Assembly: GCF_026967925.1 (NCBI RefSeq) | Contig: NZ_JAPVBI010000001.1 | Location: 1,697,894-1,761,893 of the forward strand | From: Modestobacter sp. VKM Ac-2985 | Lineage (GTDB): Bacteria; Actinomycetota; Actinomycetes; Mycobacteriales; Geodermatophilaceae | DNA: 64,000 bases | Reading direction: 5' to 3' | Part shown: positions 39,895-47,706 of the stretch, one piece after another | Layout of the letters: the number at the start of each line of letters is the position of its first letter | Position numbering within the stretch: position 1 is the stretch's first letter | Translations under genes and position numbers: made by a program | The notes under the pieces: generated by a model | Told to the model about the DNA's origin: nothing | Database searches by the model: none | Seen by the model: only the letters and a program-made list of their open reading frames with translations

Positions 39895-39950
39895 CAGCTC
39901 AACCGGGTGAGCAGCAGGGTAGCTGGCGCGGTCAGCCCGCCTGTGGCCGA

Positions 39951-39956
39951 TAGGAT
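39951..39956 (+). promoter_or_regulatory. -10 box of pdtaR, leaderless start
   Basis: TAGGAT lies 6 nt before GTG 39963; no Shine-Dalgarno is present. Confidence 0.5.
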
Positions 39957-39962
39957 CACCCG

Positions 39963-40583
39963 GTGACCAACGCACCGACCCGGGTCCTCATCGCTGAGGA
40001 CGAGGCCCTCATCCGCCTGGACCTCAAGGAGATGCTGGAGGAGGAGGGCTACGTCGTCGTCGCTGAAGTCGGCGACGGCCAGGCTGCCGTGGAGCAGGCG
40101 CAGCTGCTGCGCCCGGACCTCGTCGTCCTCGACGTCCAGATGCCCGTCCTCGACGGCATCGCCGCGGCCGAGCAGATCGCTGCCGCCCGCATCGCGCCGG
40201 TGATCGTGCTGACGGCCTTCAGCCAGCGGGAGCTCGTCGAGCGCGCCCGGGACGCCGGTGCGATGGCCTACCTGGTCAAGCCGTTCTCCAAGAACGACCT
40301 GGTGCCCGCGATCGAGGTGGCGGTGGGCCGGTTCCAGGAGATGCACGCCCTGGACGCCGAGGTGAGCGACCTCAAGGAGCGGCTGGAGACCCGCAAGGTC
40401 GTCGAGCAGGCCAAGGGCCGGCTCATGTCCGAGCGCGGCATGACCGAGGCCGAGGCCTTCCGCTGGATCCAGCGGACGGCGATGAACGAGCGCACGTCGA
40501 TGAAGGCCCTGGCTCAGGCGATCCTGGCCACCGACGCGCAGCCGACCGGAGACGCCAGCCCGACCGCTCCCGCCGACTCCTGA
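39963..40583 (+). CDS. pdtaR: ANTAR-domain response regulator (PdtaR-like)
   Basis: 206 residues. The receiver domain starts RVLIAEDEALIRLDL, with phospho-acceptor D57 in LVVLDVQMP, the switch Thr in VIVLTAFSQ and the Lys in YLVKPFSK. The ANTAR RNA-binding domain spans roughly 138-195 (ETRKVVEQAKGRLM, then MTEAEAFRWIQRTAMNERT). PdtaR acts by transcription antitermination, binding twin hairpins in target RNAs after phosphorylation by PdtaS. No histidine kinase gene is adjacent. It sits between tRNA-Leu and the branched-chain binding protein. Confidence 0.95.
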   Translation: MTNAPTRVLIAEDEALIRLDLKEMLEEEGYVVVAEVGDGQAAVEQAQLLRPDLVVLDVQMPVLDGIAAAEQIAAARIAPVIVLTAFSQRELVERARDAGAMAYLVKPFSKNDLVPAIEVAVGRFQEMHALDAEVSDLKERLETRKVVEQAKGRLMSERGMTEAEAFRWIQRTAMNERTSMKALAQAILATDAQPTGDASPTAPADS

Positions 40584-40589
40584 GCGCCT

Positions 40590-40611
40590 CGCCGGGGCAG
40601 AGTCCCCGGCG
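40590..40611 (+). terminator. Hairpin after pdtaR
   Basis: 8-bp stem CGCCGGGG/CCCCGGCG with a 6-nt loop, seven bases after the stop codon. Confidence 0.55.
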
Positions 40612-40720
40612 CGTTGCGCCGGTGTGTCGCACCCGTCGACGGTGTGGCGACTGCGCAACGTGCAGGTCACAACCCCATCACGGTGCGGTCGAGGGTGGTC
40701 CGGCCCGCCCGACCGGCAGT

Positions 40721-40726
40721 TAGGTT
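40721..40726 (+). promoter_or_regulatory. Possible -10 box for the binding-protein gene
   Basis: TAGGTT about 80 nt before the ATG at 40806; this would give a leader of about 73 nt ending in a GGGAG Shine-Dalgarno at 40792-40796. Confidence 0.35.
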
Positions 40727-40805
40727 CTCCGCACTGATCGGCTCCCCGACAGGCCATGGGGCCTGCCGAGGAGCGTGGAGCACACACCTCACTGGGAGTT
40801 CCTTG

Positions 40806-42134
40806 ATGCGCACAGGCACGTTCGCCCGCGCGACCGCCCTCTCCGGCGCTGCCCTCCTCGCGCTGACCGCCTGTGGCGGCAGCGACGAGGACGGCGGTAC
40901 CGCTGCTGAGGGTGCGAGCGGCGAGAAGCAGGTCAACGTCTACGGCACCGACGGCAACATGGGCAACGCCCTCGGCGAGGACTTCTCGGACGAGGGTGCG
41001 CTGGTCGGGATGAGCGGCACGACGCCGCTGACCGAGCTGGCCGGCGACTTCACCGACCGGCTGCTCGCGGTCGACCCGGACCTGCAGGACTACAACTACG
41101 CCGGGGAGACCTACGACGCCGTCATCCTGACGGCGCTCGCGGCCCAGGCAGCCGGCAGCAGCGACGCCACGGTGTTCGCGCCCTACATCAACGGGCTCAC
41201 CTTCGGTGGCGAGACCTGCGACAGCTACACCTCCTGCCTGGAGATCATCAACGCCGGCGGCAACGTCGACTACGACGGCGTCAGTGGCCCGCTGAGCTTC
41301 GCCGAGCCCGGTGAGCCGGCCCAGGCCAGCTTCGGGATCCTGCAGTTCGGTGAGGACAACGCGCTCGACGACTCGGCGACGGAGTTCGTCATCGCCGGCG
41401 ACGAGGCCAACGCCGCCACCGACGAGGGCCCGGCCTACGCGCCGGCGGGCGCCACGGGTGACCCCCTGGTGATCGGCACCCTGCTGCCGCTGACCGGGAA
41501 CCTGGCCTTCCTCGGCCCGCCCGAGGTCGCCGCGGCTCAGCTCGCGGTCAACGAGGTCAACGAGGCCGGTGGCGCGCTCGGTGCCCCGGTGCAGCTCGTC
41601 GAGGGTGACTCCGGTGACGCCTCGACCGACACCGCGACCCAGACGGTCGACCGGCTGCTGCAGTCCGGCGTCGACGCCATCGTCGGTGCCGCGTCGTCCG
41701 GTGTGAGCCTCACCGTCATCGACACCATCACCGGTGCCGGTGTCCTGCAGATCTCGCCGGCGAACACCTCCGACCAGTTCACCGACTACGACGACTCCGG
41801 GCTGTACTTCCGCACCGCGCCCCCGGACACGCTGCAGGCCCGCGCGCTGGCCGACCTGATCGCCGAGGACGGCAACAACACCGTCGGCATCCTGGCGATC
41901 AACGACCCGTACGGCACTGGTCTGGCCGAGAACACCCGGGACAACCTGGTCGCCGGTGGTCTGTCCGAGGACAGCATCGAGTACCTCACCTACGACCCGC
42001 AGGCGGCGAACTTCGACTCCGAGGTCCAGCGGATGGTGGACTTCAACCCCGACGCCGTCGTGGTCATCGGCTTCGAGGAGTCCTCGCGGATCATCCAGGG
42101 TCTCAACGCCCAGGGCATCGGGCCGCAGCGCTGA
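40806..42134 (+). CDS. Branched-chain amino acid ABC transporter binding lipoprotein, circularly permuted
   Basis: 442 residues. A lipoprotein signal ends at lipobox LTAC with C23. The mature part is a type I periplasmic-binding fold (LivJ/Peripla_BP_6) in permuted order. Residues 43-195 (VNVYGTDGNMGNALGEDF to FGILQFGEDNAL) correspond to the C-terminal third of LivJ; residues 219-442 (DPLVIGTLLPLTGNLAFLGP to SRIIQGLNAQGIGPQ) correspond to its N-terminal two thirds. A 24-residue Ala/Gly/Asp-rich linker joins them. The protein ends where the normal chain would run on into VNVYGTDGN, so nothing seems missing. Likely substrate is a branched-chain amino acid or similar ligand delivered to LivHMGF, encoded convergently downstream. 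Confidence 0.85.
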   Translation: MRTGTFARATALSGAALLALTACGGSDEDGGTAAEGASGEKQVNVYGTDGNMGNALGEDFSDEGALVGMSGTTPLTELAGDFTDRLLAVDPDLQDYNYAGETYDAVILTALAAQAAGSSDATVFAPYINGLTFGGETCDSYTSCLEIINAGGNVDYDGVSGPLSFAEPGEPAQASFGILQFGEDNALDDSATEFVIAGDEANAATDEGPAYAPAGATGDPLVIGTLLPLTGNLAFLGPPEVAAAQLAVNEVNEAGGALGAPVQLVEGDSGDASTDTATQTVDRLLQSGVDAIVGAASSGVSLTVIDTITGAGVLQISPANTSDQFTDYDDSGLYFRTAPPDTLQARALADLIAEDGNNTVGILAINDPYGTGLAENTRDNLVAGGLSEDSIEYLTYDPQAANFDSEVQRMVDFNPDAVVVIGFEESSRIIQGLNAQGIGPQR

Positions 42135-42171
42135 GCTGAGGCGCCGCGCGCTGCGACCCCGCAGCGTTGAA

Positions 42172-42235
42172 GCACAGCACCACCGTTCCAGGCTGCGGCC
42201 CGGCACCCTCGAGGTGCCGGGCCGCAGTGCTGTGC
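42172..42235. terminator. Composite bidirectional terminator
   Basis: A perfect 15-bp stem (CTGCGGCCCGGCACC 42193-42207 and 42213-42227) with loop CTCGA, plus outer 9-bp arms GCACAGCAC (42172-42180)/GTGCTGTGC (42227-42235). A smaller CGCTGCG/CGCAGCG hairpin (42149-42166) precedes it. It separates the plus-strand binding-protein gene from minus-strand genes. Confidence 0.75.
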
Positions 42236-42254
42236 GGGCACGGCCGGAGGACCG

Positions 42255-42671
42255 TCAGTCGACCAGGAGGAGGGCGAGGACGACGCCGGCGGTCGCCAGG
42301 CCCACCCGTACGGCGTCCACCCGGAGCAACCGGCGGTGGGCGGCGGCGTCCCAGCCGGCGTCCAGGCGGCGGTGCAGCGGCACGGCGCCGAGGGCGGTCA
42401 CCAGGAGGACGAGGGCAGTGACCGTGGCGGCCGCGACGACCAGGCCCCATGGCGTCCCGGCCGGCCGGTCGAGGAGCAGCCAGCCGCTGGTCACCGCCTG
42501 CGCGGCGAAGAGCGGCCCCACCACCCGGGCCACCCGGCGCTGGTGCGCCCGCTCGTAGGCGGGGAACGCACCCGGGGGCACCTGGTCGAACTGGGGGTAG
42601 ACGAGCACCCGCACGGTCCACTGGAAGCCGGCGTACGCGCTGACCGCGATCAGGTGGACGAGGAGGAGCAC
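42255..42671 (-). CDS. Hypothetical four-helix membrane protein
   Basis: 138 residues, nearly all within four hydrophobic segments: LLLVHLIAVSAYAGFQWTV, ARVVGPLFAAQAVTSGWLLL, WGLVVAAATVTALVLLVTAL and VGLATAGVVLALLLVD. Conserved-looking polar positions are the first-helix His6, PQFDQVP and RAHQRR. GTG start. Family not recognised. It follows livF on the same strand but is separated from it by a terminator hairpin. Confidence 0.65.
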   Translation of the reverse strand: MLLLVHLIAVSAYAGFQWTVRVLVYPQFDQVPPGAFPAYERAHQRRVARVVGPLFAAQAVTSGWLLLDRPAGTPWGLVVAAATVTALVLLVTALGAVPLHRRLDAGWDAAAHRRLLRVDAVRVGLATAGVVLALLLVD

Positions 42672-42689
42672 CCGGTGAGTCTGCCGGGG

Positions 42690-42731
42690 ACGACGACGGC
42701 CGGCCTCCCAGGGGAGACCGGCCGTCGTCGT
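42690..42731 (-). terminator. Terminator of the livHMGF operon
   Basis: A perfect 14-bp stem (ACGACGACGGCCGG 42690-42703 and its complement 42718-42731), with a small CTCCC/GGGAG hairpin in the loop, five bases beyond the livF stop. Confidence 0.75.
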
Positions 42732-42735
42732 GGTG

Positions 42736-43623
42736 TCACTGGGCCTTGGCGAGGGTCCCCAGGTAGAGCTCGATCACCTTCGGGTCGTTCATCAGCGACT
42801 TGCCGGTGTCGGTGTAGGCGTTGCGGCCCTGGTCGAGCACGTAGCCACGGTGACAGATCTGCAGGCACCGCCGGGCGTTCTGCTCGACCATGATGATCGA
42901 GACGCCGGTGGCGTTGATCCGCCGGCAGCGGATGAACACCTCGTCCTGCAGCACCGGGGAGAGACCCGCGGAGGGCTCGTCCAGCAGCAGCACGGAGGGG
43001 TCCATCATCAGCGCGCGGCCCATCGCGACCATCTGCCGTTCGCCGCCGGAGAGGGCGCCGGCCTTGCCCTTCCGCCGGTCACCGAGCAGGGGGAACAGCT
43101 CGGCGACGTAGTCGAAGCGCTCCTTGAAGGACTTCGGACGGAGGTAGACGCCCATCTGCATGTTCTCCTCGATGGTGAGCGAGGGGAACACGTTGTTGTT
43201 CTGCGGGACGTAGCCGACACCCAGGGAGACCAGCCGGTGGGCCGGGGCCGAGGTGATGTCCTCCCCGCGCAGCGTGACCCCGCCGGACCGGACCGGGATC
43301 AGCCCGAACAGCGCCTTGAGCAGCGTGGACTTGCCGGCGCCGTTGGGGCCGATGATCCCCACCAGCTCGCCGTCGGCGAGGTAGAAGTCGCAGCCGTTGA
43401 GGATGTTGACCCCGGGCACGTAGCCCGCGACCAGGTCGTCGGCGCGGACCAGCGCCCCCTCGGCGAGCCGCAGGTGCTCTTCCCGGGTGGCCGCCTTCTC
43501 CGCGGGCGACATGGTCGTCGCGGTGGCGGCCCCGGGCTCCTCGGCGACCGGCCGGTCCTGCTCGGACTCCGGGACCGAGAACCGGCGGTCCTCCGGCGGA
43601 CCTGGTACGTCGGCGGTGCTCAT
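42736..43623 (-). CDS. livF: Branched-chain amino acid ABC transporter ATP-binding protein LivF
   Basis: 295 residues. Walker A IIGPNGAGKSTLL, the Q-loop in VGYVPQNNNVFPSLT (typical of LivF), signature LSGGERQ, Walker B SVLLLDEPSAGLSP and H-loop-region IIMVEQNARR; LivF proteins often have Gln-Asn here. A polar N-terminal extension of about 60 residues precedes the ATPase core. ATGA overlap with livG. Pairs with LivG below the LivHM channel to drive import. Confidence 0.95.
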   Translation of the reverse strand: MSTADVPGPPEDRRFSVPESEQDRPVAEEPGAATATTMSPAEKAATREEHLRLAEGALVRADDLVAGYVPGVNILNGCDFYLADGELVGIIGPNGAGKSTLLKALFGLIPVRSGGVTLRGEDITSAPAHRLVSLGVGYVPQNNNVFPSLTIEENMQMGVYLRPKSFKERFDYVAELFPLLGDRRKGKAGALSGGERQMVAMGRALMMDPSVLLLDEPSAGLSPVLQDEVFIRCRRINATGVSIIMVEQNARRCLQICHRGYVLDQGRNAYTDTGKSLMNDPKVIELYLGTLAKAQ

Positions 43624-44663
43624 CGTCGTGTCCTCCTCTTGCGGCCCCGGTCGGAGCTGATGACGTCCTCGCGCCGGGCACGTTCGGCCGCCTGGTCCTC
43701 GGCGAGGAAGCGGTCCTCCTCCTCCTCGGACAGCGGGGCGTCGTGGTGCGCGCCGAGGTAGGCGTCGACGACGGCCTTGTTCTGGCTGATGGAGTCCGGC
43801 GCGCCCTCGGCGATGACCTTGCCCGCGGCCATGACGACGACCCAGTCGCTGATGTCCCGGACGACGTCCATGTCGTGCTCGACGAAGATGACCGTCATGC
43901 CCTCCTCGCGGAGGTCCTTGACGTGGCCCAGCAGGCTCTGGGTCAGCGCCGGGTTCACCCCGGCCATCGGCTCGTCGAGCATGACCACCTGCGGCTCGCT
44001 CATGAGCGCGCGGGCCATCTCGAGCAGCTTGCGCTGGCCGCCGGACAGGCTGCCGGCGAAGTCGTCCTTCTTGGCGTCGAGCTTGAACCGTCGGAGGAGG
44101 TCCATCGCCCGCTCGGTGTTGGCCTTCTCCTGTGCCTTCCAGGTGCCGGGCACGAGGGCACGGAGAAAGCTCTCCCCGCTCTGTCCCTGGGCACCGAGCA
44201 GCATGTTCTGCAGGACGGTGAGCCGGGACAGCGCCTTGGTCAGCTGGAAGGTGCGGACGACGCCGAGCCGGGCGACCTGGTGCGGGCTCAGCTTGCCCAG
44301 GTCGCGGCCGTTGAACGACCAGGTGCCGGTGTTGGGCTGGTCGAACCCGGTGAGCAGGTTGAACAGCGTCGTCTTGCCGGCACCGTTGGGGCCGATCAGC
44401 CCGGTGATACCGCCACGTTGGATCTCCAGGTGGTCGACCGACACCGCGGTCAGGCCACCGAACGTGCGGGTGACGTGGTCGACGACGATCGCCGGGTCGG
44501 GCTTGGCGACGCCGACCTCCCAGGGGACGTCCCGGAGGGCTGCCTGGGCCACCCGCTGGGGTGCCGCTCGCGTGGCCCCGGCCGGGGCAGCAGCGCCGGC
44601 CGGGACCGTTGCCTCGTCGGACCGTGCGGCGTGCGCGCCGTGGGGAGCGGGGTCAGCGGGCAT
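43620..44663 (-). CDS. livG: Branched-chain amino acid ABC transporter ATP-binding protein LivG
   Basis: 347 residues, longer than the usual roughly 255. The core has Walker A LIGPNGAGKTTLFNLL, VVRTFQLTKALSRLTVLQN (Q-loop), LSGGQRKLLEMARAL, VVMLDEPMAGVNP and the H-loop VIFVEHDMDVV. An Ala/Pro-rich N-terminal extension of about 55 residues and a charged tail (SEEEEDRFLAEDQAAERARR, then a basic end) flank it. Overlaps livM by 11 bp and livF by 4 bp. Confidence 0.95.
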   Translation of the reverse strand: MPADPAPHGAHAARSDEATVPAGAAAPAGATRAAPQRVAQAALRDVPWEVGVAKPDPAIVVDHVTRTFGGLTAVSVDHLEIQRGGITGLIGPNGAGKTTLFNLLTGFDQPNTGTWSFNGRDLGKLSPHQVARLGVVRTFQLTKALSRLTVLQNMLLGAQGQSGESFLRALVPGTWKAQEKANTERAMDLLRRFKLDAKKDDFAGSLSGGQRKLLEMARALMSEPQVVMLDEPMAGVNPALTQSLLGHVKDLREEGMTVIFVEHDMDVVRDISDWVVVMAAGKVIAEGAPDSISQNKAVVDAYLGAHHDAPLSEEEEDRFLAEDQAAERARREDVISSDRGRKRRTRR

Positions 44664-45651
44664 CGAGCATCACCTCTCGTCGGTCACCGAAGATGCCCTG
44701 GGGCCGGAACACCAACAACAGCATGAGCCCGATCCCGACCAGCACGTAGCGCAGCTGCGCCACGTCGGTCGAGGAGAGCAGCTCCGAGGGGATGACCCCG
44801 TTGGCGATCAGGGAGCGCAACCCCGTGTCGGCGAACTGCAGGATGAACAGCAGCAGCATGGACCCGATGACGGGGCCCAGCACCCGGGCCGCACCACCGA
44901 GGATCAGCGCCGCGTACGCCAGGAAGGTGTTGGCGTTCTGGTACTGGTCGGGGATCGCGGAACCGGTGCCGACGGCGTACACCATGCCGCCGAAGGCGCC
45001 GAAGATCCCGCCGAGGACCAGGGCCTGCATCTTGTAGGCGTAGACGTTCTTGCCCAGCGAGCGGACGGCGTCCTCGTCCTCCCGGATGGCCTTCACCACG
45101 CGGCCCCACGGAGAGCGCATGAGCGCCCAGACCAGCAGCGAGCACAGCGCCACCAGGATCCACCCGATCGTGCAGACCCAGAGCTCGGTGCCGCTCCAGG
45201 TGGTGCCCAGCAGGTCGTACCGGCGCCCGGTGTCCCAGGGGGCCAGTGCGATGAAGTCCCGGTTGAACGCCGAGAGGCCCCGGGTGCCGCCGGTGACCGG
45301 GGTGGCGGAGACCGATCGGAAGACCAGTCTCAGCCCCTCGGCCGTGGCGATCGTGACGATCGCGAGGTAGTCGGCACGCAGGCGCAGCGTGGGCAGGCCC
45401 AGCAGCAGGGCGAGCACGACGGCGGCGAGCACCCCGACGATGACGCCGACCCAGAACGGCAGCCCCCACTGGCTCACCGAGATGGCGATGCCGAACCCGC
45501 CGAGCATGGCGAAGGCGATCTGGCCGAAGTTGAGCAGGCCCGTGTACCCGAAGTGCACGTTGATGCCGATGGCGAGCAGGGCGAAGAAGATCGCCTGGAA
45601 CCCGAAGAACGCCTTGCCCGCGATCGCGAACGCGTTGAGGAGGTCGGCCAT
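44653..45651 (-). CDS. livM: Branched-chain amino acid ABC transporter permease LivM
   Basis: 332 residues with about eight to ten hydrophobic segments. INVHFGYTGLLNFGQIAFAMLG is the LivM signature region, and WGRVVKAIREDEDAVRSLGK is the coupling helix that docks on the ATPases. Starts three bases after the livH stop. Forms the channel with LivH. Confidence 0.95.
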   Translation of the reverse strand: MADLLNAFAIAGKAFFGFQAIFFALLAIGINVHFGYTGLLNFGQIAFAMLGGFGIAISVSQWGLPFWVGVIVGVLAAVVLALLLGLPTLRLRADYLAIVTIATAEGLRLVFRSVSATPVTGGTRGLSAFNRDFIALAPWDTGRRYDLLGTTWSGTELWVCTIGWILVALCSLLVWALMRSPWGRVVKAIREDEDAVRSLGKNVYAYKMQALVLGGIFGAFGGMVYAVGTGSAIPDQYQNANTFLAYAALILGGAARVLGPVIGSMLLLFILQFADTGLRSLIANGVIPSELLSSTDVAQLRYVLVGIGLMLLLVFRPQGIFGDRREVMLDAR

Positions 45652-45654
45652 CGG

Positions 45655-47022
45655 TCAGCCGATCCTGGCTCGGCTGCCCAGGATGCCCTGGGGACGGACG
45701 ACGAGGATGACGATCAAGAGGAGCAGCCCTCCGACGTACTTCATGTCATTCGGGATGACGAGGGTGGACATCTGCACGAAGACGCCGACGATGAGGCTGC
45801 CGAGCAGGGCGCCGTAGGCGGTCCCGAGCCCACCGAGGGTGACCCCGGCGAACATCAGCAGCAGCAGCCGGAAGCCCATGTCCCACTGGACCTGGTCGGA
45901 GAGGCCGAGGAGCACGCCGCCGAGTGCGGCGAGCGCGCCGCCGAGCACCCACACGAAGAGGACCACGCGGTTGACGTCGATCCCGGAGGACGCGGCCAGG
46001 TCCCGGTTGTCCGAGACCGCCCGCATCGCCTTGCCGATCTTGGTGCGCTGCAGCATCAGCGCGACCAGCACCAGCACGACGACCGCGATGACGATCGAGG
46101 CGATGTCCCGGTCCTGCAGGGTGAACACGCCGTAGTCCCTGGCCCGCTGGCCCTGGTAGTCGGCGTAGGGGTTGGAGAACCCGCCGTAGAAGATCTGGTA
46201 GCCGTAGCGCAGCGCCAGGGAGAGGCCGATCGAGACCACCAGCGCCGCGATGAGCCCGGTGCCGCGTCGCCGGAGCGGCCGCCAGATGACCAGCTCGTTG
46301 AGGGCACCGACGACCCCGCCGACCACCATCGCCAACAGGGCCGCCGGGATGAGCGGCACCCCGCCCTGGACGTTGATGTACCAGGCGGCGATCGCGCCGA
46401 TGGTGACCAGCTCGCCGTGGGCGAAGTTGGTCAGCCCGGTGGTGCCGTAGATCAGGGACAGGCCGACCGCGGCCATGGCGATCAGCAGCCCGAACCGCAG
46501 GCCGTCGACGAACAGCTGGACGGCCCGGATGGTGCCGCCCCCGTCGTTGCGGCTGCCGTCGTTCAAGCCGATGTTCACCGGCTGCGCCCGTCCGCTGTCG
46601 ACGGTCACCGTGCGGCTGGGCTCGCCGTTGACCTCGACCCCCTCGGGCAGGTCGTCGGGGTCGACGCTCACGACGTACTGGCCGGGACCCGGCAGGTCGA
46701 CCTCCCAGCGGCCGTCCTCCCCGGTCTGGACGGTGTCCACGGTCTCGCCGTCGGGGGTGGCCACCTCGACGGTGACCCCTTCGATCGGGCCGCTCAGGCT
46801 GGTCTGCAAGGTGCCGCGCACCTGCTCGCCTGCCTCCGCTGCGGCGGCGACGCCGGGCACCAGGGTGGCGAAGGCCATCCCGAGGGCGGCGAGGAGCAGG
46901 ACCAGCACCAGTGGACGGTGGGCGCTGCGCCACCGGCGTGGGGTGCGCCGGTGTCCGGGAGGATCCTCCCGGGTGGAGCTGCGTTCCCCGCACCTCGCGG
47001 CACGGTGGGGCGCGTGCGTCAC
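45655..47022 (-). CDS. livH: LivH permease fused to an N-terminal extracytoplasmic domain
   Basis: 455 residues, about 160 more than typical LivH. A basic N-terminus and signal-like hydrophobic stretch (PLVLVLLLAALGMAFATLVPG) lead into a module at about residues 68-150 with carboxypeptidase-regulatory/Ig-like pattern: VRGTLQTSLSGPIEGVTVEV, DGRWEVDLPGPGQYVVSVD. The permease follows from about 165, with LIYGTTGLTNFAHGELVTIG and coupling helix TKIGKAMRAVSDNRDLAASS. GTG start with GGAGG 5 nt upstream supports the long form. First gene of livHMGF. Confidence 0.92.
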   Translation of the reverse strand: MTHAPHRAARCGERSSTREDPPGHRRTPRRWRSAHRPLVLVLLLAALGMAFATLVPGVAAAAEAGEQVRGTLQTSLSGPIEGVTVEVATPDGETVDTVQTGEDGRWEVDLPGPGQYVVSVDPDDLPEGVEVNGEPSRTVTVDSGRAQPVNIGLNDGSRNDGGGTIRAVQLFVDGLRFGLLIAMAAVGLSLIYGTTGLTNFAHGELVTIGAIAAWYINVQGGVPLIPAALLAMVVGGVVGALNELVIWRPLRRRGTGLIAALVVSIGLSLALRYGYQIFYGGFSNPYADYQGQRARDYGVFTLQDRDIASIVIAVVVLVLVALMLQRTKIGKAMRAVSDNRDLAASSGIDVNRVVLFVWVLGGALAALGGVLLGLSDQVQWDMGFRLLLLMFAGVTLGGLGTAYGALLGSLIVGVFVQMSTLVIPNDMKYVGGLLLLIVILVVRPQGILGSRARIG

Positions 47023-47215
47023 TCGACCTCCCAGCCGTTGGATGTGAGCCGGGACAGTAACCCACCGCTGTTACGGGGATCGACCTGCTGGGACACACTG
47101 TGACCCTTCTGCGACACGCCGATGTGCTACTCGCCGGTAGTCCGGGGGCCGACGTGTCGCCCGGGTGCACGGCCCGGCGCCCCGTGCGGCGGGGCGGTGC
47201 AGTCCCGCGCCGGGT

Positions 47216-47623
47216 TCAGCGCGCGGGGCGGATCAGGCAGGTGAGCCGTGCGCTGGCGGTCGGCCGGCCGGCCTCGTCGCTCACCGCGATCAGGAAGGTC
47301 GCCAGGGTGCGGCCCCGCCGGACGGGCGTGCAGACCGCGGTGACCAGGCCGGAGGTGGCCGCCCGCAGGTAACTGGCGTTCAGCTCGATGCCGACCACCG
47401 TCCCGCCGGGCCCGGCGTGCAGCATCGCCGCCCAGGACCCGATGCTCTCGGCCAGCGCGCAGGTGGCGCCGCCGTGCAGCAGGCCGAAGGGCTGTTCGTT
47501 GCCGGCCACCGGCATGGTGGCGACCAGCCGGTCGGGGGAGAAGTCGGTGACCTGGATCCCGAGCTTGTCGTCCAGCGGGCCCTGGGTGTCGGACGGGAGC
47601 CAGTCCGGACGCTCGGTGCTCAT
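47216..47623 (-). CDS. PaaI-like hotdog thioesterase
   Basis: 135 residues from ATG 47623. The hotdog signature FGLLHGGATCALAESIGSWAA has the catalytic-site Gly-Gly and Glu/Asp positions of the 4HBT PaaI/YbgC group; VVGIELNASYLRAATSGLV is the second strand region. Substrate unknown; probably an aryl- or acyl-CoA. Divergent from polA with only 83 bases between starts; a TACGGT box gives a leaderless start. Confidence 0.85.
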   Translation of the reverse strand: MSTERPDWLPSDTQGPLDDKLGIQVTDFSPDRLVATMPVAGNEQPFGLLHGGATCALAESIGSWAAMLHAGPGGTVVGIELNASYLRAATSGLVTAVCTPVRRGRTLATFLIAVSDEAGRPTASARLTCLIRPAR

Positions 47624-47630
47624 CTGCGCA

Positions 47631-47636
47631 CCGTAG
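47631..47636 (-). promoter_or_regulatory. -10 box of the thioesterase gene
   Basis: TACGGT on the minus strand, 7 nt before ATG 47623. Confidence 0.4.
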
Positions 47637-47692
47637 TCACCGGCAGCGCCCGGTCGACTCGTCCGCCCGCCCGGGACGTCGGTGGGCGCCCT

Positions 47693-47698
47693 TAAGCT
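47693..47698 (+). promoter_or_regulatory. -10 box of polA, leaderless start
   Basis: TAAGCT on the plus strand, 8 nt before ATG 47707; no Shine-Dalgarno. Confidence 0.4.
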
Positions 47699-47706
47699 CG
47701 CGGTCG

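Noticed and set aside
43777-47103. A 1108-codon open frame on the plus strand opposite livHMG
   Set aside because: Shadow of the liv genes; the encoded sequence is repetitive Asp/Glu/Gln/His without a fold.
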